Counted from the first letter of the stretch, positions 1-5,732 are shown. The stretch: DNA of 5,732 bases from an uncultured Gemmataceae bacterium (GCA_937922175.1 CAKZUU010000449.1:1-5732); one strand, 5' to 3'. Made by a program: numbers and translations. The notes: generated by a model from the sequence alone, not told the origin.

Positions 1-103
1 TCATCCGCGATTGTTCGATAAATCCGCCGCCGTGGATCGCGCACGACGCATCAATACGGAAAAGTTGCCTCAGACGTTCGAGTTGACGCCGTCGAGTACA
101 CCC

Positions 104-958
104 ATGGTCATCGTCGGTTGCATCGTCGTGTTGGTGGCCGTGCTGGTCGGGTTCACCATGGCTGGCGGGCATGTCGGCGCATTGATCCATCCCTCCGAGT
201 TCATCACCATCGGGGGAGCGGCTTTTGGCGCCTTGATCGTGATGTCGCCCAAGAAAGTTCTCGTCGACGTTTTCAAATCTGTGCTGCAATTGCTCAAAGG
301 TTCGCCCTACAATCGCGCCACCTACGTCGAGTTGTTCAAACTTCTCTACGTTCTGGCGAAGCTGGTTCGGCGTGACGGGATGCTTGCCTTGGATGCGCAC
401 ATTTCGGATCCAAAGCAAAGTCCCATTTTCTCCCGGTATCCGAAAGTCGCCCACAACCATCACACGATGGATTTTCTGCTCACCGCGCTCGGGCTGATGG
501 GAGACGGAGGCGACTCGGAGAAATTGCTCGCCGCCTTGGAAGAGGAAATGAAAGTCATCGAGACGGAGCACCACGCCGCCGTGTCGGCCTTATCGCGAAC
601 CGCCGATGCCTTGCCGGGATTCGGCATCGTGGCCGCGGTGCTGGGCATCGTCGTCACGATGGAAGCCATCGGCGGCCCCGTCGAAGAAATCGGTCACAAA
701 GTCGGTGCCGCACTCGTGGGCACCTTCTTGGGCATTTTAATGTCCTATGGTTTTATTGCCCCAATGGCGGGTCGACTGGAGTACCTGGGCGAGGCGGAGA
801 TCACGTTTTTCCGCACCATCGCCGCGGCGACGGCGGCGATGGTCGAAGGGGCAGGTCCCTCCGAAGTGGTCGCTCGAGCTCGTCGTGTGGTGAGCACGGA
901 TTGTCGGCCCACTCATGATGACATGAAGGCTGTCGCTCAAGAGGAGGTCGGAGTCTGA
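104..958 (+). CDS. motA: Flagellar motor stator subunit MotA
   Basis: MotA, together with MotB, forms the inner-membrane ion channel that drives the flagellar rotor. The 284-residue product has two N-terminal membrane segments (about 1-20 and 33-50), a cytoplasmic domain (about 51-165) and two more membrane segments (about 168-188 and 200-222). Motifs seen are GGHVGAL, GGAAFGALIV, LPGFGIVAAVLG and LVGTFLGILMSYGFIAPMA. Rotor- and channel-related residues known from E. coli MotA (Arg90, Glu98, Pro173, Pro222) match Arg89, Asp97 (a conservative change), Pro171 and Pro220. This near-identical numbering supports ATG 104. The frame is open upstream to the window edge, so TTG 11 (315 residues) or an earlier start cannot be excluded, and I see no clear ribosome binding site for either. 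The gene ends one base before motB. An ExbB/TolQ-like protein is unlikely given the four-helix layout and these motifs. Confidence 0.93.
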   Translation: MVIVGCIVVLVAVLVGFTMAGGHVGALIHPSEFITIGGAAFGALIVMSPKKVLVDVFKSVLQLLKGSPYNRATYVELFKLLYVLAKLVRRDGMLALDAHISDPKQSPIFSRYPKVAHNHHTMDFLLTALGLMGDGGDSEKLLAALEEEMKVIETEHHAAVSALSRTADALPGFGIVAAVLGIVVTMEAIGGPVEEIGHKVGAALVGTFLGILMSYGFIAPMAGRLEYLGEAEITFFRTIAAATAAMVEGAGPSEVVARARRVVSTDCRPTHDDMKAVAQEEVGV

Positions 959-959
959 T

Positions 960-1538
960 ATGGCGGGTAAAGGGGGCGGCAGTTGGAAAGTCGCCTACGC
1001 GGATTTCGTCACCGCTATGATGGCCTTCTTCATGGTCATGTGGATCTGCACCCAGGACCAGAAGGTCAAGGAGGCCGTCGCCCACTATTTCCGCGATCCG
1101 CTCGGGGGCACGCCGATTGGCTCGTCGTCCAAACCCTCCCCGAGTGGGGCGATGTTCAACAAGCAGATGCATGGGACCGTTCCACAATCAGAAAACATCG
1201 CTCTTGGCCGTGGTCGCTCGTCCTACACCCGCGGGGAGAGCGGCTCGCCCACGAAATTGGTCGCGGATTGGCTTCATCACGACGAGGCCACCCAGCAACG
1301 GTGGCGCGAGGCTGCGAAAAAGGCCCGCGAGCAGGCGGAACGTCTGCCCGTGGTGCAAGAGGGAAAACTGACGGTCGAAGAGGCCGCGGCTCAAATTCTC
1401 GCCAAGAAAATTGCCGATGAAATTCGACAACTGACTCCTTCCAACCTCGAGGGAGTACATCAAGATCTATTGTTGAACGTCCTGAACGACGTCAATTGGA
1501 GAGAGATTGCTGAAGACATTCTCTCACGCGTCGATTGA
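960..1538 (+). CDS. motB: Short MotB-like stator subunit, no OmpA domain seen
   Basis: The 192-residue product carries the MotB N-terminal signature: a Gly/Lys-rich start, GSWKVAYADF, and one membrane helix (about 14-31). Asp15 sits where E. coli MotB has Asp32, the residue that carries the proton. Residues 33-48 (QKVKEAVAHYFRDPLG) match the usual plug region just outside the membrane. A Ser/Pro/Gly-rich linker follows (about 49-85), then a charged, probably helical stretch (about 108-160) and a short C-terminal tail. Ordinary MotB proteins are about 250-310 residues and end in an OmpA-like domain that anchors the stator to peptidoglycan. I see no such motif here, and only 35 bases separate this stop from the next gene. 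ATG 960 lies one base past the motA stop. An AGGAGG at 942-947 and GGAG at 950-953, inside motA, can serve as ribosome binding site, suggesting coupled translation. The stator role is firm, but how it is anchored is unknown. Confidence 0.85.
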   Translation: MAGKGGGSWKVAYADFVTAMMAFFMVMWICTQDQKVKEAVAHYFRDPLGGTPIGSSSKPSPSGAMFNKQMHGTVPQSENIALGRGRSSYTRGESGSPTKLVADWLHHDEATQQRWREAAKKAREQAERLPVVQEGKLTVEEAAAQILAKKIADEIRQLTPSNLEGVHQDLLLNVLNDVNWREIAEDILSRVD

Positions 1539-1573
1539 GAGATTTCCGATCGATAGTTTAGAGAGACGAATCT

Positions 1574-3451
1574 GTGATCCCGGCTACCGAAATCGTTCAC
1601 GAACCGATGCCCAAATCGGGGGACACGCGAGTTCCCCGTGAGGAAATCCTGGCCAAAGTGTTGGCCAACCCCAATGTTCCCTCTCCCCCCGCCTTGGCCC
1701 TGCAAATCGTGCAGAAGGCGAGCGATCCGAATTGCAACCTGCGCGACATCAGCGATCTCTTGGCTTGCGACCCGGGGTTGTGCGGCCGATTGCTCAAGCT
1801 GGTGAACTCCGCCATTTACGCCCCGCCACGACCCATCACCAGCATCTCGCAGGCCATCCCGATTTTGGGCGTCAAACGTTTACGCTCGCTCGTCCTGGGG
1901 ATGTCGATCCCTGCCATGCAGGTGCCCGCGGGGACCGAGCGCGGCCTGCAAACGTTCTGGCGAACTTCTGTTGCAGGAGCCATTATCGCCCGCGAGTTGG
2001 CCCGACGGCAAATGAGCCCCTCACCCGAGGATGATTTGGTTACCGCCCTTCTTCGTGACCTGGGCATCGTCCTCCTTCATCAGACATTTCCCGACAAGTA
2101 CGAGCCCGTTTGGACCGGGAAGCGAACGCTTCGCGCCGGCGAACGTTACCTCTGGGAAGAGCGCCATATTGGAATTAACCATGCGGAAGTCAGCGCCGAA
2201 TTGGCAAAGTCGTGGCGACTGCCCGATTCCGTGGTCGAACCCATTCGTTTTCATCACGCCCCGTTGCCGTTGCCCAAGATGCCGCCCTTGTTGGCAAAAC
2301 GAACCCGGTTACTTAACTTCGCGGGCCGACTCGCCGAACTCGAAGAGGCCGAACATACCGCCGAAGATTTTCACGCTCTTTGGTGTGTCGCGCGAAAAGA
2401 GTTCGATTTACCCCCCGATGAATTAGAGGAGATGTTGAGCAAACTTGTCCCCACGATCGAAGAGTTCGCCGCGATCTTGCAACTGAACATCGGCAGCAGC
2501 CCACAGTTTGCTGCCGCCTTGAATGCGGGCGTCGAGGCGTTGGCCCGTCTGTCCATGGAATTGGCCGAGACCGGAGATGGTTCCGACACCGCGATCCGTT
2601 CGACGACCGCCATGCCCCGATCCAAGGAAAAAGGAATCCCCGAACGCTTGCAGCAGTACGAGATCCGCCGGGAACTCGGCCGCGGCTCGATGGGGGCGGT
2701 CTACGAGGGATTCGATCCGGGCTTGGGTCGGCCCGTCGCCATCAAGGTCGTCTTGGAGCACAAAAACGTCCCTCTCGCACGCGAACGTTTCCTGCGCGAG
2801 GCGCAAACCGCCGCCGCCGTTCGCCATGAAAATGTCGTCACCGTCTACGCCACTGGCGAAGATCAAGGAATTCCCTTCTTGGTCATGGAATTCGTTCGCG
2901 GCCGGTCACTGCAAGATTGGTTGGACGAAGGACGAAAGTTCTCCTTCGCGGAAATCATCCGTATCGGCCGCGAGGTGGCCCTCGGCTTAGCCGCTGCTCA
3001 TGACTTACGCATTGTTCACCGCGACATCAAACCCGCAAATATCATGTTGGAAGACAAAACCGAGCGCGTCCGTCTGACCGACTTCGGCGTCGCCCGAGTT
3101 CTCGATTCCCGAGCGTTAACCGCCGACGGTAACATCGTGGGCACACCGATGTTTATGTCTCCTGAGCAAGTCGCCGGTGAAGAACTGGACACGGCCTCCG
3201 ATTTGTTCAGCCTGGGCAGCGTGCTGTACCTTCTGTGCACCGGAAAGCCACCTTTCGAGCATGAAACCGTTTACGGTATTTTGCTCAAAGTCGCTACCGC
3301 CGATGTCGTCCCCGTTCGCAAGGTGAACCCGCAAATCCCCGAGAACTTGGCATGCGTCATCGATCAACTGCACGCGAAGAATCCAGCCAAGCGGCCCTCC
3401 TCGGCACGAGAAACTGCCGATCTCCTCGCACGATGCGCCGCCGGTTTGTAA
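1574..3451 (+). CDS. HDOD domain - Ser/Thr protein kinase fusion
   Basis: A soluble 625-residue signalling protein. Residues about 23-230 form an HDOD domain, a catalytically dead relative of HD phosphohydrolases: DPGLCGRLLKLVNSAIY and PRPITSISQAIPILG are typical, and the HD pair is Arg161-Asp162. His203 and His227-His228 lie in the conserved HAEV and FHH motifs. A helical stretch (about 240-330) and a polar linker (about 330-360) follow. Residues 362 to about 620 are a Hanks-type kinase with glycine loop GRGSMG (369-374), Lys391, catalytic HRD (482-484) with Lys486 and Asn489, DFG (503-505), SPE (529-531) and Asp543. All core catalytic residues are present, so it should be active. There is no membrane segment or sensor domain after the kinase, unlike PknB-type kinases, so the HDOD part probably supplies input or partner binding. 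GTG 1574 is preferred because GAGAG (1561-1565) precedes it by 8 bases; ATG 1607 has no such site. The 35-base gap to motB suggests co-transcription. The kinase substrate is unknown. Confidence 0.9.
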   Translation: MIPATEIVHEPMPKSGDTRVPREEILAKVLANPNVPSPPALALQIVQKASDPNCNLRDISDLLACDPGLCGRLLKLVNSAIYAPPRPITSISQAIPILGVKRLRSLVLGMSIPAMQVPAGTERGLQTFWRTSVAGAIIARELARRQMSPSPEDDLVTALLRDLGIVLLHQTFPDKYEPVWTGKRTLRAGERYLWEERHIGINHAEVSAELAKSWRLPDSVVEPIRFHHAPLPLPKMPPLLAKRTRLLNFAGRLAELEEAEHTAEDFHALWCVARKEFDLPPDELEEMLSKLVPTIEEFAAILQLNIGSSPQFAAALNAGVEALARLSMELAETGDGSDTAIRSTTAMPRSKEKGIPERLQQYEIRRELGRGSMGAVYEGFDPGLGRPVAIKVVLEHKNVPLARERFLREAQTAAAVRHENVVTVYATGEDQGIPFLVMEFVRGRSLQDWLDEGRKFSFAEIIRIGREVALGLAAAHDLRIVHRDIKPANIMLEDKTERVRLTDFGVARVLDSRALTADGNIVGTPMFMSPEQVAGEELDTASDLFSLGSVLYLLCTGKPPFEHETVYGILLKVATADVVPVRKVNPQIPENLACVIDQLHAKNPAKRPSSARETADLLARCAAGL

Positions 3452-3471
3452 ACCGATAAACGCCACGATGC

Positions 3472-3508
3472 GCCCCCTCCCCCAGATCCTTAGCACTCGG
3501 GAAGGGGC
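3472..3508 (+). terminator. Hairpin after the HDOD-kinase gene, possible terminator
   Basis: Arms 3472-3481 (GCCCCCTCCC) and 3499-3508 (GGGAAGGGGC) pair over ten positions with one C-A mismatch around a 17-base loop, starting 21 bases after the stop codon. No T-run follows, so this is not a classic intrinsic terminator. A role in ending or stabilising the operon transcript is inferred from position and GC-rich pairing. Confidence 0.4.
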
Positions 3509-3549
3509 AACGATCCATCAGTTCGCGATGCGATCACGAGCCCATCGGA

Positions 3550-3569
3550 CCGGCGGACTTTGCCGCTGG
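3550..3569 (-). terminator. Hairpin downstream of tRNA-Ser, possible terminator
   Basis: Arms 3550-3556 (CCGGCGG) and 3563-3569 (CCGCTGG) form seven pairs around a six-base loop. One pair is G-U in plus-strand RNA and a mismatch in minus-strand RNA. The hairpin lies 28 bases beyond the 3' end of the minus-strand tRNA gene, where its transcript should stop, facing the hairpin after the kinase gene. No T-run is present on the minus strand, so the call rests on position. Confidence 0.3.
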
Positions 3570-3596
3570 CATTGACAAAGTAGCGAGTTCTTCGAG

Positions 3597-3685
3597 CGGA
3601 GAGGGCGGGATTCGAACCCGCGGAGGGGTTTGACCCCCTCGCCGCTTTAGCAAAGCGGTGCTTTCGACCACTCAGCCACCTCTCC
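3597..3685 (-). tRNA. tRNA-Ser, anticodon GCT
   Basis: This 89-base gene folds as a class II tRNA on the minus strand. The acceptor stem pairs GGAGAGG (3679-3685) with its complement at 3598-3604, with discriminator G at 3597. The D arm contains GAGTGGTC. The anticodon arm is 3642-3658, with anticodon GCT read from 3649-3651, for serine codons AGC and AGT. A long variable arm of about 20 bases (3622-3641) is typical of tRNA-Ser. The T arm at 3605-3621 contains GGTTCGAATCC. The 3' CCA is not encoded, so it must be added by tRNA nucleotidyltransferase. It is the only minus-strand gene here and appears to be a single unit with its own promoter. Confidence 0.97.
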
Positions 3686-3742
3686 GGTCATCGAGCCGCC
3701 TCTCAGCGGCAACCAGCCGCGTTTCTCACGCCTTGACCTTCG

Positions 3743-3771
3743 ATTTTACGGACAGCAAGGAAAAAAGCCAA
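3743..3771 (-). promoter_or_regulatory. Putative sigma70-like promoter for tRNA-Ser
   Basis: Read on the minus strand, TTGGCT (3771 to 3766) is followed after exactly 17 bases by TAAAAT (3748 to 3743). These match the -35 and -10 consensus at four and five of six positions. Transcription would start near 3736, about 50 bases before the tRNA 5' end. A small hairpin (3695-3710, GCCGC/GCGGC arms) lies in the leader. Planctomycete promoters are poorly defined, so confidence is moderate. Confidence 0.45.
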
Positions 3772-3834
3772 CGCCTCCGCGATGGCCCCGAGTCGTTCGT
3801 TCATTGATCGTCTCAATCTCCCGGGAAAATTGAA

Positions 3835-3864
3835 TTGGCGCGAATCGCCGACCATCGCTATACT
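3835..3864 (+). promoter_or_regulatory. Putative sigma70-like promoter for the glycosyltransferase gene
   Basis: TTGGCG (3835-3840) and TATACT (3859-3864) are separated by 18 bases and match the -35 and -10 consensus at four and five of six positions. Transcription would start near 3871, leaving a leader of about 60 bases before ATG 3934. A small inverted repeat (GGCG 3837-3840 with CGCC 3846-3849) overlaps the -35 box and spacer and could be an operator, though it is short enough to be chance. Confidence 0.5.
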
Positions 3865-3916
3865 CAGCGCCACGGTCTCACGCGCCCGCAGAATCTTATT
3901 CCAGATCCGACCGTCC

Positions 3917-3926
3917 AGGGAGGGAG
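3917..3926 (+). promoter_or_regulatory. Strong ribosome binding site fixing the glycosyltransferase start
   Basis: The purine-rich AGGGAGGGAG ends seven bases before ATG 3934. It is the best Shine-Dalgarno-like sequence in the window and decides the start of the glycosyltransferase over in-frame upstream alternatives such as TTG 3835. Confidence 0.75.
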
Positions 3927-3933
3927 TCGGTCC

Positions 3934-5163
3934 ATGCACGTTGCGATCCTTGATGAAGAACTCCCTTATCCGCCGACGTCCGGCAAACGCATTCGCACTT
4001 ACAACCTGGTGAAACGATTGGCGACAACCCATCGCATCACCTATCTCTGCCATCAAAATGCCAATCCCCACGAAGCGAGAAATGCCGAAACTCATTTGAA
4101 ACATCTGGGGATCGAACCCCGGATCGTACCGCGCTCCGTTCCCCCCAAACGAGGTTGGCGATTCGCAGCGCGTTTGTTTGCCAACCTTTTCTCTCCTCTG
4201 CCGTATTCCGTTGTCACTCACCGAAGCAGGGCTTTGTCACAGGCTATCCGCGAATTGGCGGCGGCACAGCGCATCGACTTATGGCATTGTGAATGGACGC
4301 CCTATGCGGAGAGCGTCAAAACACTCGCTAACGTGCCGTGGGTCGTCATGGCCCACAATGTCGAGTCAACGATCTGGCAGCGCCTCGCCGAAAATGAGTC
4401 GAATCCCGCTCGACGATGGTACATCCAGCACCAGCATCGCAAGTTCCGGACCTTTGAACGGTGGGCCTATTCCCACGCGACTCGATGCATCGCCGTAAGT
4501 GATCTAGACGCGCATCAGCTTCGACGCGAATTCGGTGCACGACAGGTTGATGTCGTTGATAACGGCGTGGACATCGATTTTTTCACCCCATCCGCGGAAC
4601 CTCGGGACCCCGCCACCGTCTTGTTCCTGGGGAGTTTGGATTGGCGGCCCAACCTGGATGCGGTCCGCTTGCTCATCGATCGGGTGTTCCCTGAAGTGCG
4701 ACGAGAACGACCCCAAACTCGTTTGCAAATCGTCGGCCGGAATCCCCCCGAGTGGCTGTGGCAATCGGCCGAACGACCGGGTGTCGAAATCCATGCCAAC
4801 GTCGCCGACGTGCGACCGTTTCTCCGTCGGGCCACCCTGCTCGCCGTCCCTTTACGGATCGGCGGAGGATCTCGTCTCAAAATCCTCGAAGCCCTCGCTT
4901 GCGGCACTCCCGTCGTTTCCACTCGAATCGGTGCGGAGGGACTCGACCTGAACCCCGGCATCCACCTCGACCTTGTCGACGACATTCCTCAAATGGCCGA
5001 CGCGATGATTCAGGTCCTGCGTGACCCGACGCGTCGGCACCTTCAGACCTTGGCGGGGCGCCGTCTCGTCGTCGAGAGATACGGTTGGGACATCCTCGCA
5101 ACGAAGCTCGACGAAGCATGGTGTCGAGCCGTCCAGATCGTCCCTCTCGATCAAGCCGCATAA
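3934..5163 (+). CDS. Family-4-type (GT-B) glycosyltransferase
   Basis: A 409-residue soluble protein of two Rossmann-like domains that should transfer a sugar from a nucleotide donor to a glycan or lipid-linked acceptor at the inner face of the membrane. The N-terminal acceptor domain (about 1-185) opens with ILDEELPYPPTSGKRIRTYN, the usual start for this group, and holds WHCEW (117-121) and AHNVES (140-145). The C-terminal donor domain has NGVD (210-213), FLGSLDWRPN (231-240) and GGGSRLKILEALACGTPVVS (310-329). Glu319 is the second Glu of the family E-x7-E motif; the first is replaced by Gly311, as I recall for the 'GGGxRLKILEA' subgroup. It resembles the sugar transferases of exopolysaccharide/PEP-CTERM (EpsH) clusters (TIGR03087-like). 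ATG 3934 is chosen because a strong ribosome binding site precedes it and the longer frame back to 3835 crosses the promoter. No polysaccharide genes flank it here, so donor, acceptor and product are unknown. Confidence 0.9.
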   Translation: MHVAILDEELPYPPTSGKRIRTYNLVKRLATTHRITYLCHQNANPHEARNAETHLKHLGIEPRIVPRSVPPKRGWRFAARLFANLFSPLPYSVVTHRSRALSQAIRELAAAQRIDLWHCEWTPYAESVKTLANVPWVVMAHNVESTIWQRLAENESNPARRWYIQHQHRKFRTFERWAYSHATRCIAVSDLDAHQLRREFGARQVDVVDNGVDIDFFTPSAEPRDPATVLFLGSLDWRPNLDAVRLLIDRVFPEVRRERPQTRLQIVGRNPPEWLWQSAERPGVEIHANVADVRPFLRRATLLAVPLRIGGGSRLKILEALACGTPVVSTRIGAEGLDLNPGIHLDLVDDIPQMADAMIQVLRDPTRRHLQTLAGRRLVVERYGWDILATKLDEAWCRAVQIVPLDQAA

Positions 5164-5196
5164 GTCGCTGGCGGTCACAGTCGCCCCTCCCTCCTC

Positions 5197-5223
5197 GGGC
5201 GAACGAGTAGCCCCCGTTCGCCC
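5197..5223 (+). terminator. Perfect GC-rich hairpin after the glycosyltransferase gene
   Basis: GGGCGAACG (5197-5205) and CGTTCGCCC (5215-5223) form a perfect nine-pair stem with a nine-base loop, 33 bases after the glycosyltransferase stop. This is the strongest perfect inverted repeat I found outside genes. There is no T-run after it, so it may be a non-canonical terminator or an mRNA 3'-end stabiliser. Confidence 0.5.
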
Positions 5224-5229
5224 GTTAAC

Positions 5230-5258
5230 GATTCCGAATGATACCATCGTGCGGAATC
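5230..5258. repeat. Near-palindromic inverted repeat in the intergenic region
   Basis: GATTCCG (5230-5236) pairs with CGGAATC (5252-5258). Inside it, ATGAT (5238-5242) can pair with ATCGT (5246-5250) through one G-U pair, leaving an A-G mismatch and a three-base loop: twelve pairs in all. It begins six bases after the preceding hairpin. It could be a second hairpin of a tandem transcription end, or a protein-binding palindrome upstream of the next gene. Confidence 0.4.
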
Positions 5259-5333
5259 CGTCGTGATTTGGGAACAAAGATCGGCCTCAGGCAATCTTTT
5301 CGCCCAAAGGAAACGTCAGAACCAGTAGAAAGA

Positions 5334-5369
5334 CACTAGACTTCGTCGAGAGAGCTTCGACTCTTAGTG
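5334..5369 (+). promoter_or_regulatory. Possible leader hairpin before the exported-protein gene
   Basis: Outer arms CACTAGA (5334-5340) and TCTTAGTG (5362-5369) pair with one bulged T. Inner arms GTCGA (5345-5349) and TCGAC (5357-5361) pair around a seven-base loop, with CTTC (5341-5344) bulged out. The structure ends 24 bases before the start codon and 12 before the ribosome binding site. I could not find a convincing promoter in 5259-5393, so whether this stretch is transcribed as a leader is inferred only. Confidence 0.25.
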
Positions 5370-5393
5370 ACGCAACCTTTCGAGGATCATATC

Positions 5394-5732
5394 ATGCGCC
5401 GCTCTTTACTCTGGTTGACCGCCACGGCGGGCGTCATCACCACAGTGGTGGTCCTTGCCTCTTGGCCCAAAGGAACGTTGGCTGAGCCGAAAAATGACGA
5501 CGTTTCAAGCGTCACGCCGCCTCGGGCGACGCTGCCGATCAAGACAGTGGTGTTGTTCTCCAGCGGGGTGGGATATTTTGAACGCCGCGGCACCATCGAC
5601 GGCGATGCTCGGGTCGATCTCACCTTCCAGGTCCGCGATATCAACGACCTGATTAAAAGCATGGTCATCCGCGACGAGAAAGGGATGGTCGCGGCCATCA
5701 GCTACGACAGCTTCGACCCCGTCGAACGGACC
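5394..5732 (+). CDS. Exported protein, DUF4139-like, N-terminal part (runs off the right edge)
   Basis: The first 113 codons are present and the frame is open at the edge. Residues 1 to about 30 look like a signal peptide: Arg2-Arg3, a hydrophobic core (about 5-23, with GVITTVVVLASW), and a plausible cut after Ala30 (TLA-EP). A polar stretch follows (about 31-47), then a beta-rich region with VVLFSSGVGYFERRG, INDLIKSMVIRDEKG and YDSFDPVERT. I recall similar openings in large planctomycete hypothetical proteins related to the DUF4139/mucoidy-inhibitor-like group; this is memory of the pattern, not a search. GAGGA (5382-5386) lies seven bases before ATG 5394 and supports the start. It probably acts outside the cytoplasmic membrane; its function is unknown. 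The 230-base gap and hairpins upstream suggest a transcription unit separate from the glycosyltransferase. Confidence 0.75.
   Translation, partial: MRRSLLWLTATAGVITTVVVLASWPKGTLAEPKNDDVSSVTPPRATLPIKTVVLFSSGVGYFERRGTIDGDARVDLTFQVRDINDLIKSMVIRDEKGMVAAISYDSFDPVERT

Noticed and set aside
801..1187. A 128-codon minus-strand open frame opposite motA and motB
   Set aside because: The product is rich in Arg, Pro and His as expected of an antisense shadow in GC-rich DNA, and both plus-strand genes here are certain.
2423..2990. Overlapping open frames on both strands inside the kinase gene (147 and 155 codons)
   Set aside because: They are shadows of a kinase gene with every catalytic motif intact. 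Their translations have biased composition and no family resemblance.
3442..3455. Small palindrome over the kinase stop codon (CGGTT and AACCG arms)
   Set aside because: Only five pairs with a four-base loop. It is too weak to call beside the longer hairpin that follows.
3597..3685. tRNA-Ser as an integration (attachment) site of a mobile element
   Set aside because: No integrase, no second copy of the tRNA 3' end and no compositional break is seen within the window.
3703..4221. A 172-codon minus-strand open frame across the glycosyltransferase upstream region and 5' end
   Set aside because: It overlaps the proposed divergent promoters and the well-supported glycosyltransferase start, and its translation shows no recognisable domain. 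It is best explained as an antisense shadow.
5268..5342. Possible -35 (TTGGGA) and -10 (CAATCT or TAGACT) boxes for the exported-protein gene
   Set aside because: No pair combines acceptable boxes with 16-18 base spacing, so I do not call a promoter here.

Overview
The window is about 58-60% GC (my estimate) and looks like a Planctomycetota chromosome, possibly in or near the Gemmatales. The clues are the cytoplasmic HDOD-plus-Ser/Thr-kinase fusion, weak or absent Shine-Dalgarno sequences at some genes, and a secreted 'SSGVGYFE' protein of a kind I recall from planctomycetes. This lineage call is an inference from protein style, not from a marker gene.

Region 1 (1-3451, + strand) is a probable operon. 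It holds a flagellar stator gene motA (best start at 104), a short motB-like gene one base after it (960-1538), and, after 35 bases, a 625-residue fusion of an HDOD domain with a complete Hanks-type Ser/Thr kinase (1574-3451). MotA has all its expected motor residues. MotB keeps the N-terminal membrane segment with the proton-carrying Asp but has no recognisable OmpA/peptidoglycan-binding domain. The layout suggests that motor function and a kinase signalling protein are expressed together.

Region 2 (3452-3933) is a convergent then divergent control region. A hairpin follows the kinase gene, and a second hairpin follows a tRNA-Ser(GCT) gene on the minus strand (3597-3685). Two sigma70-like promoters then point away from each other, one to the tRNA (minus) and one to the next gene (plus).

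Region 3 (3934-5163, + strand) is a single GT-B fold, family-4-type glycosyltransferase of 409 residues, probably for surface polysaccharide. Its start is fixed by a strong ribosome binding site, and the in-frame upstream extension would run through its own promoter.

Region 4 (5164-5732) is a 230-base intergenic stretch with a GC-rich perfect hairpin, a second near-palindrome and a leader hairpin. It is followed by the first 113 codons of an exported protein, probably of the DUF4139-like kind, which runs off the right edge.

I found no CRISPR array, insertion sequence, prophage gene or toxin-antitoxin pair. The features most worth a second look are the truncated MotB and its pairing with the HDOD-kinase.
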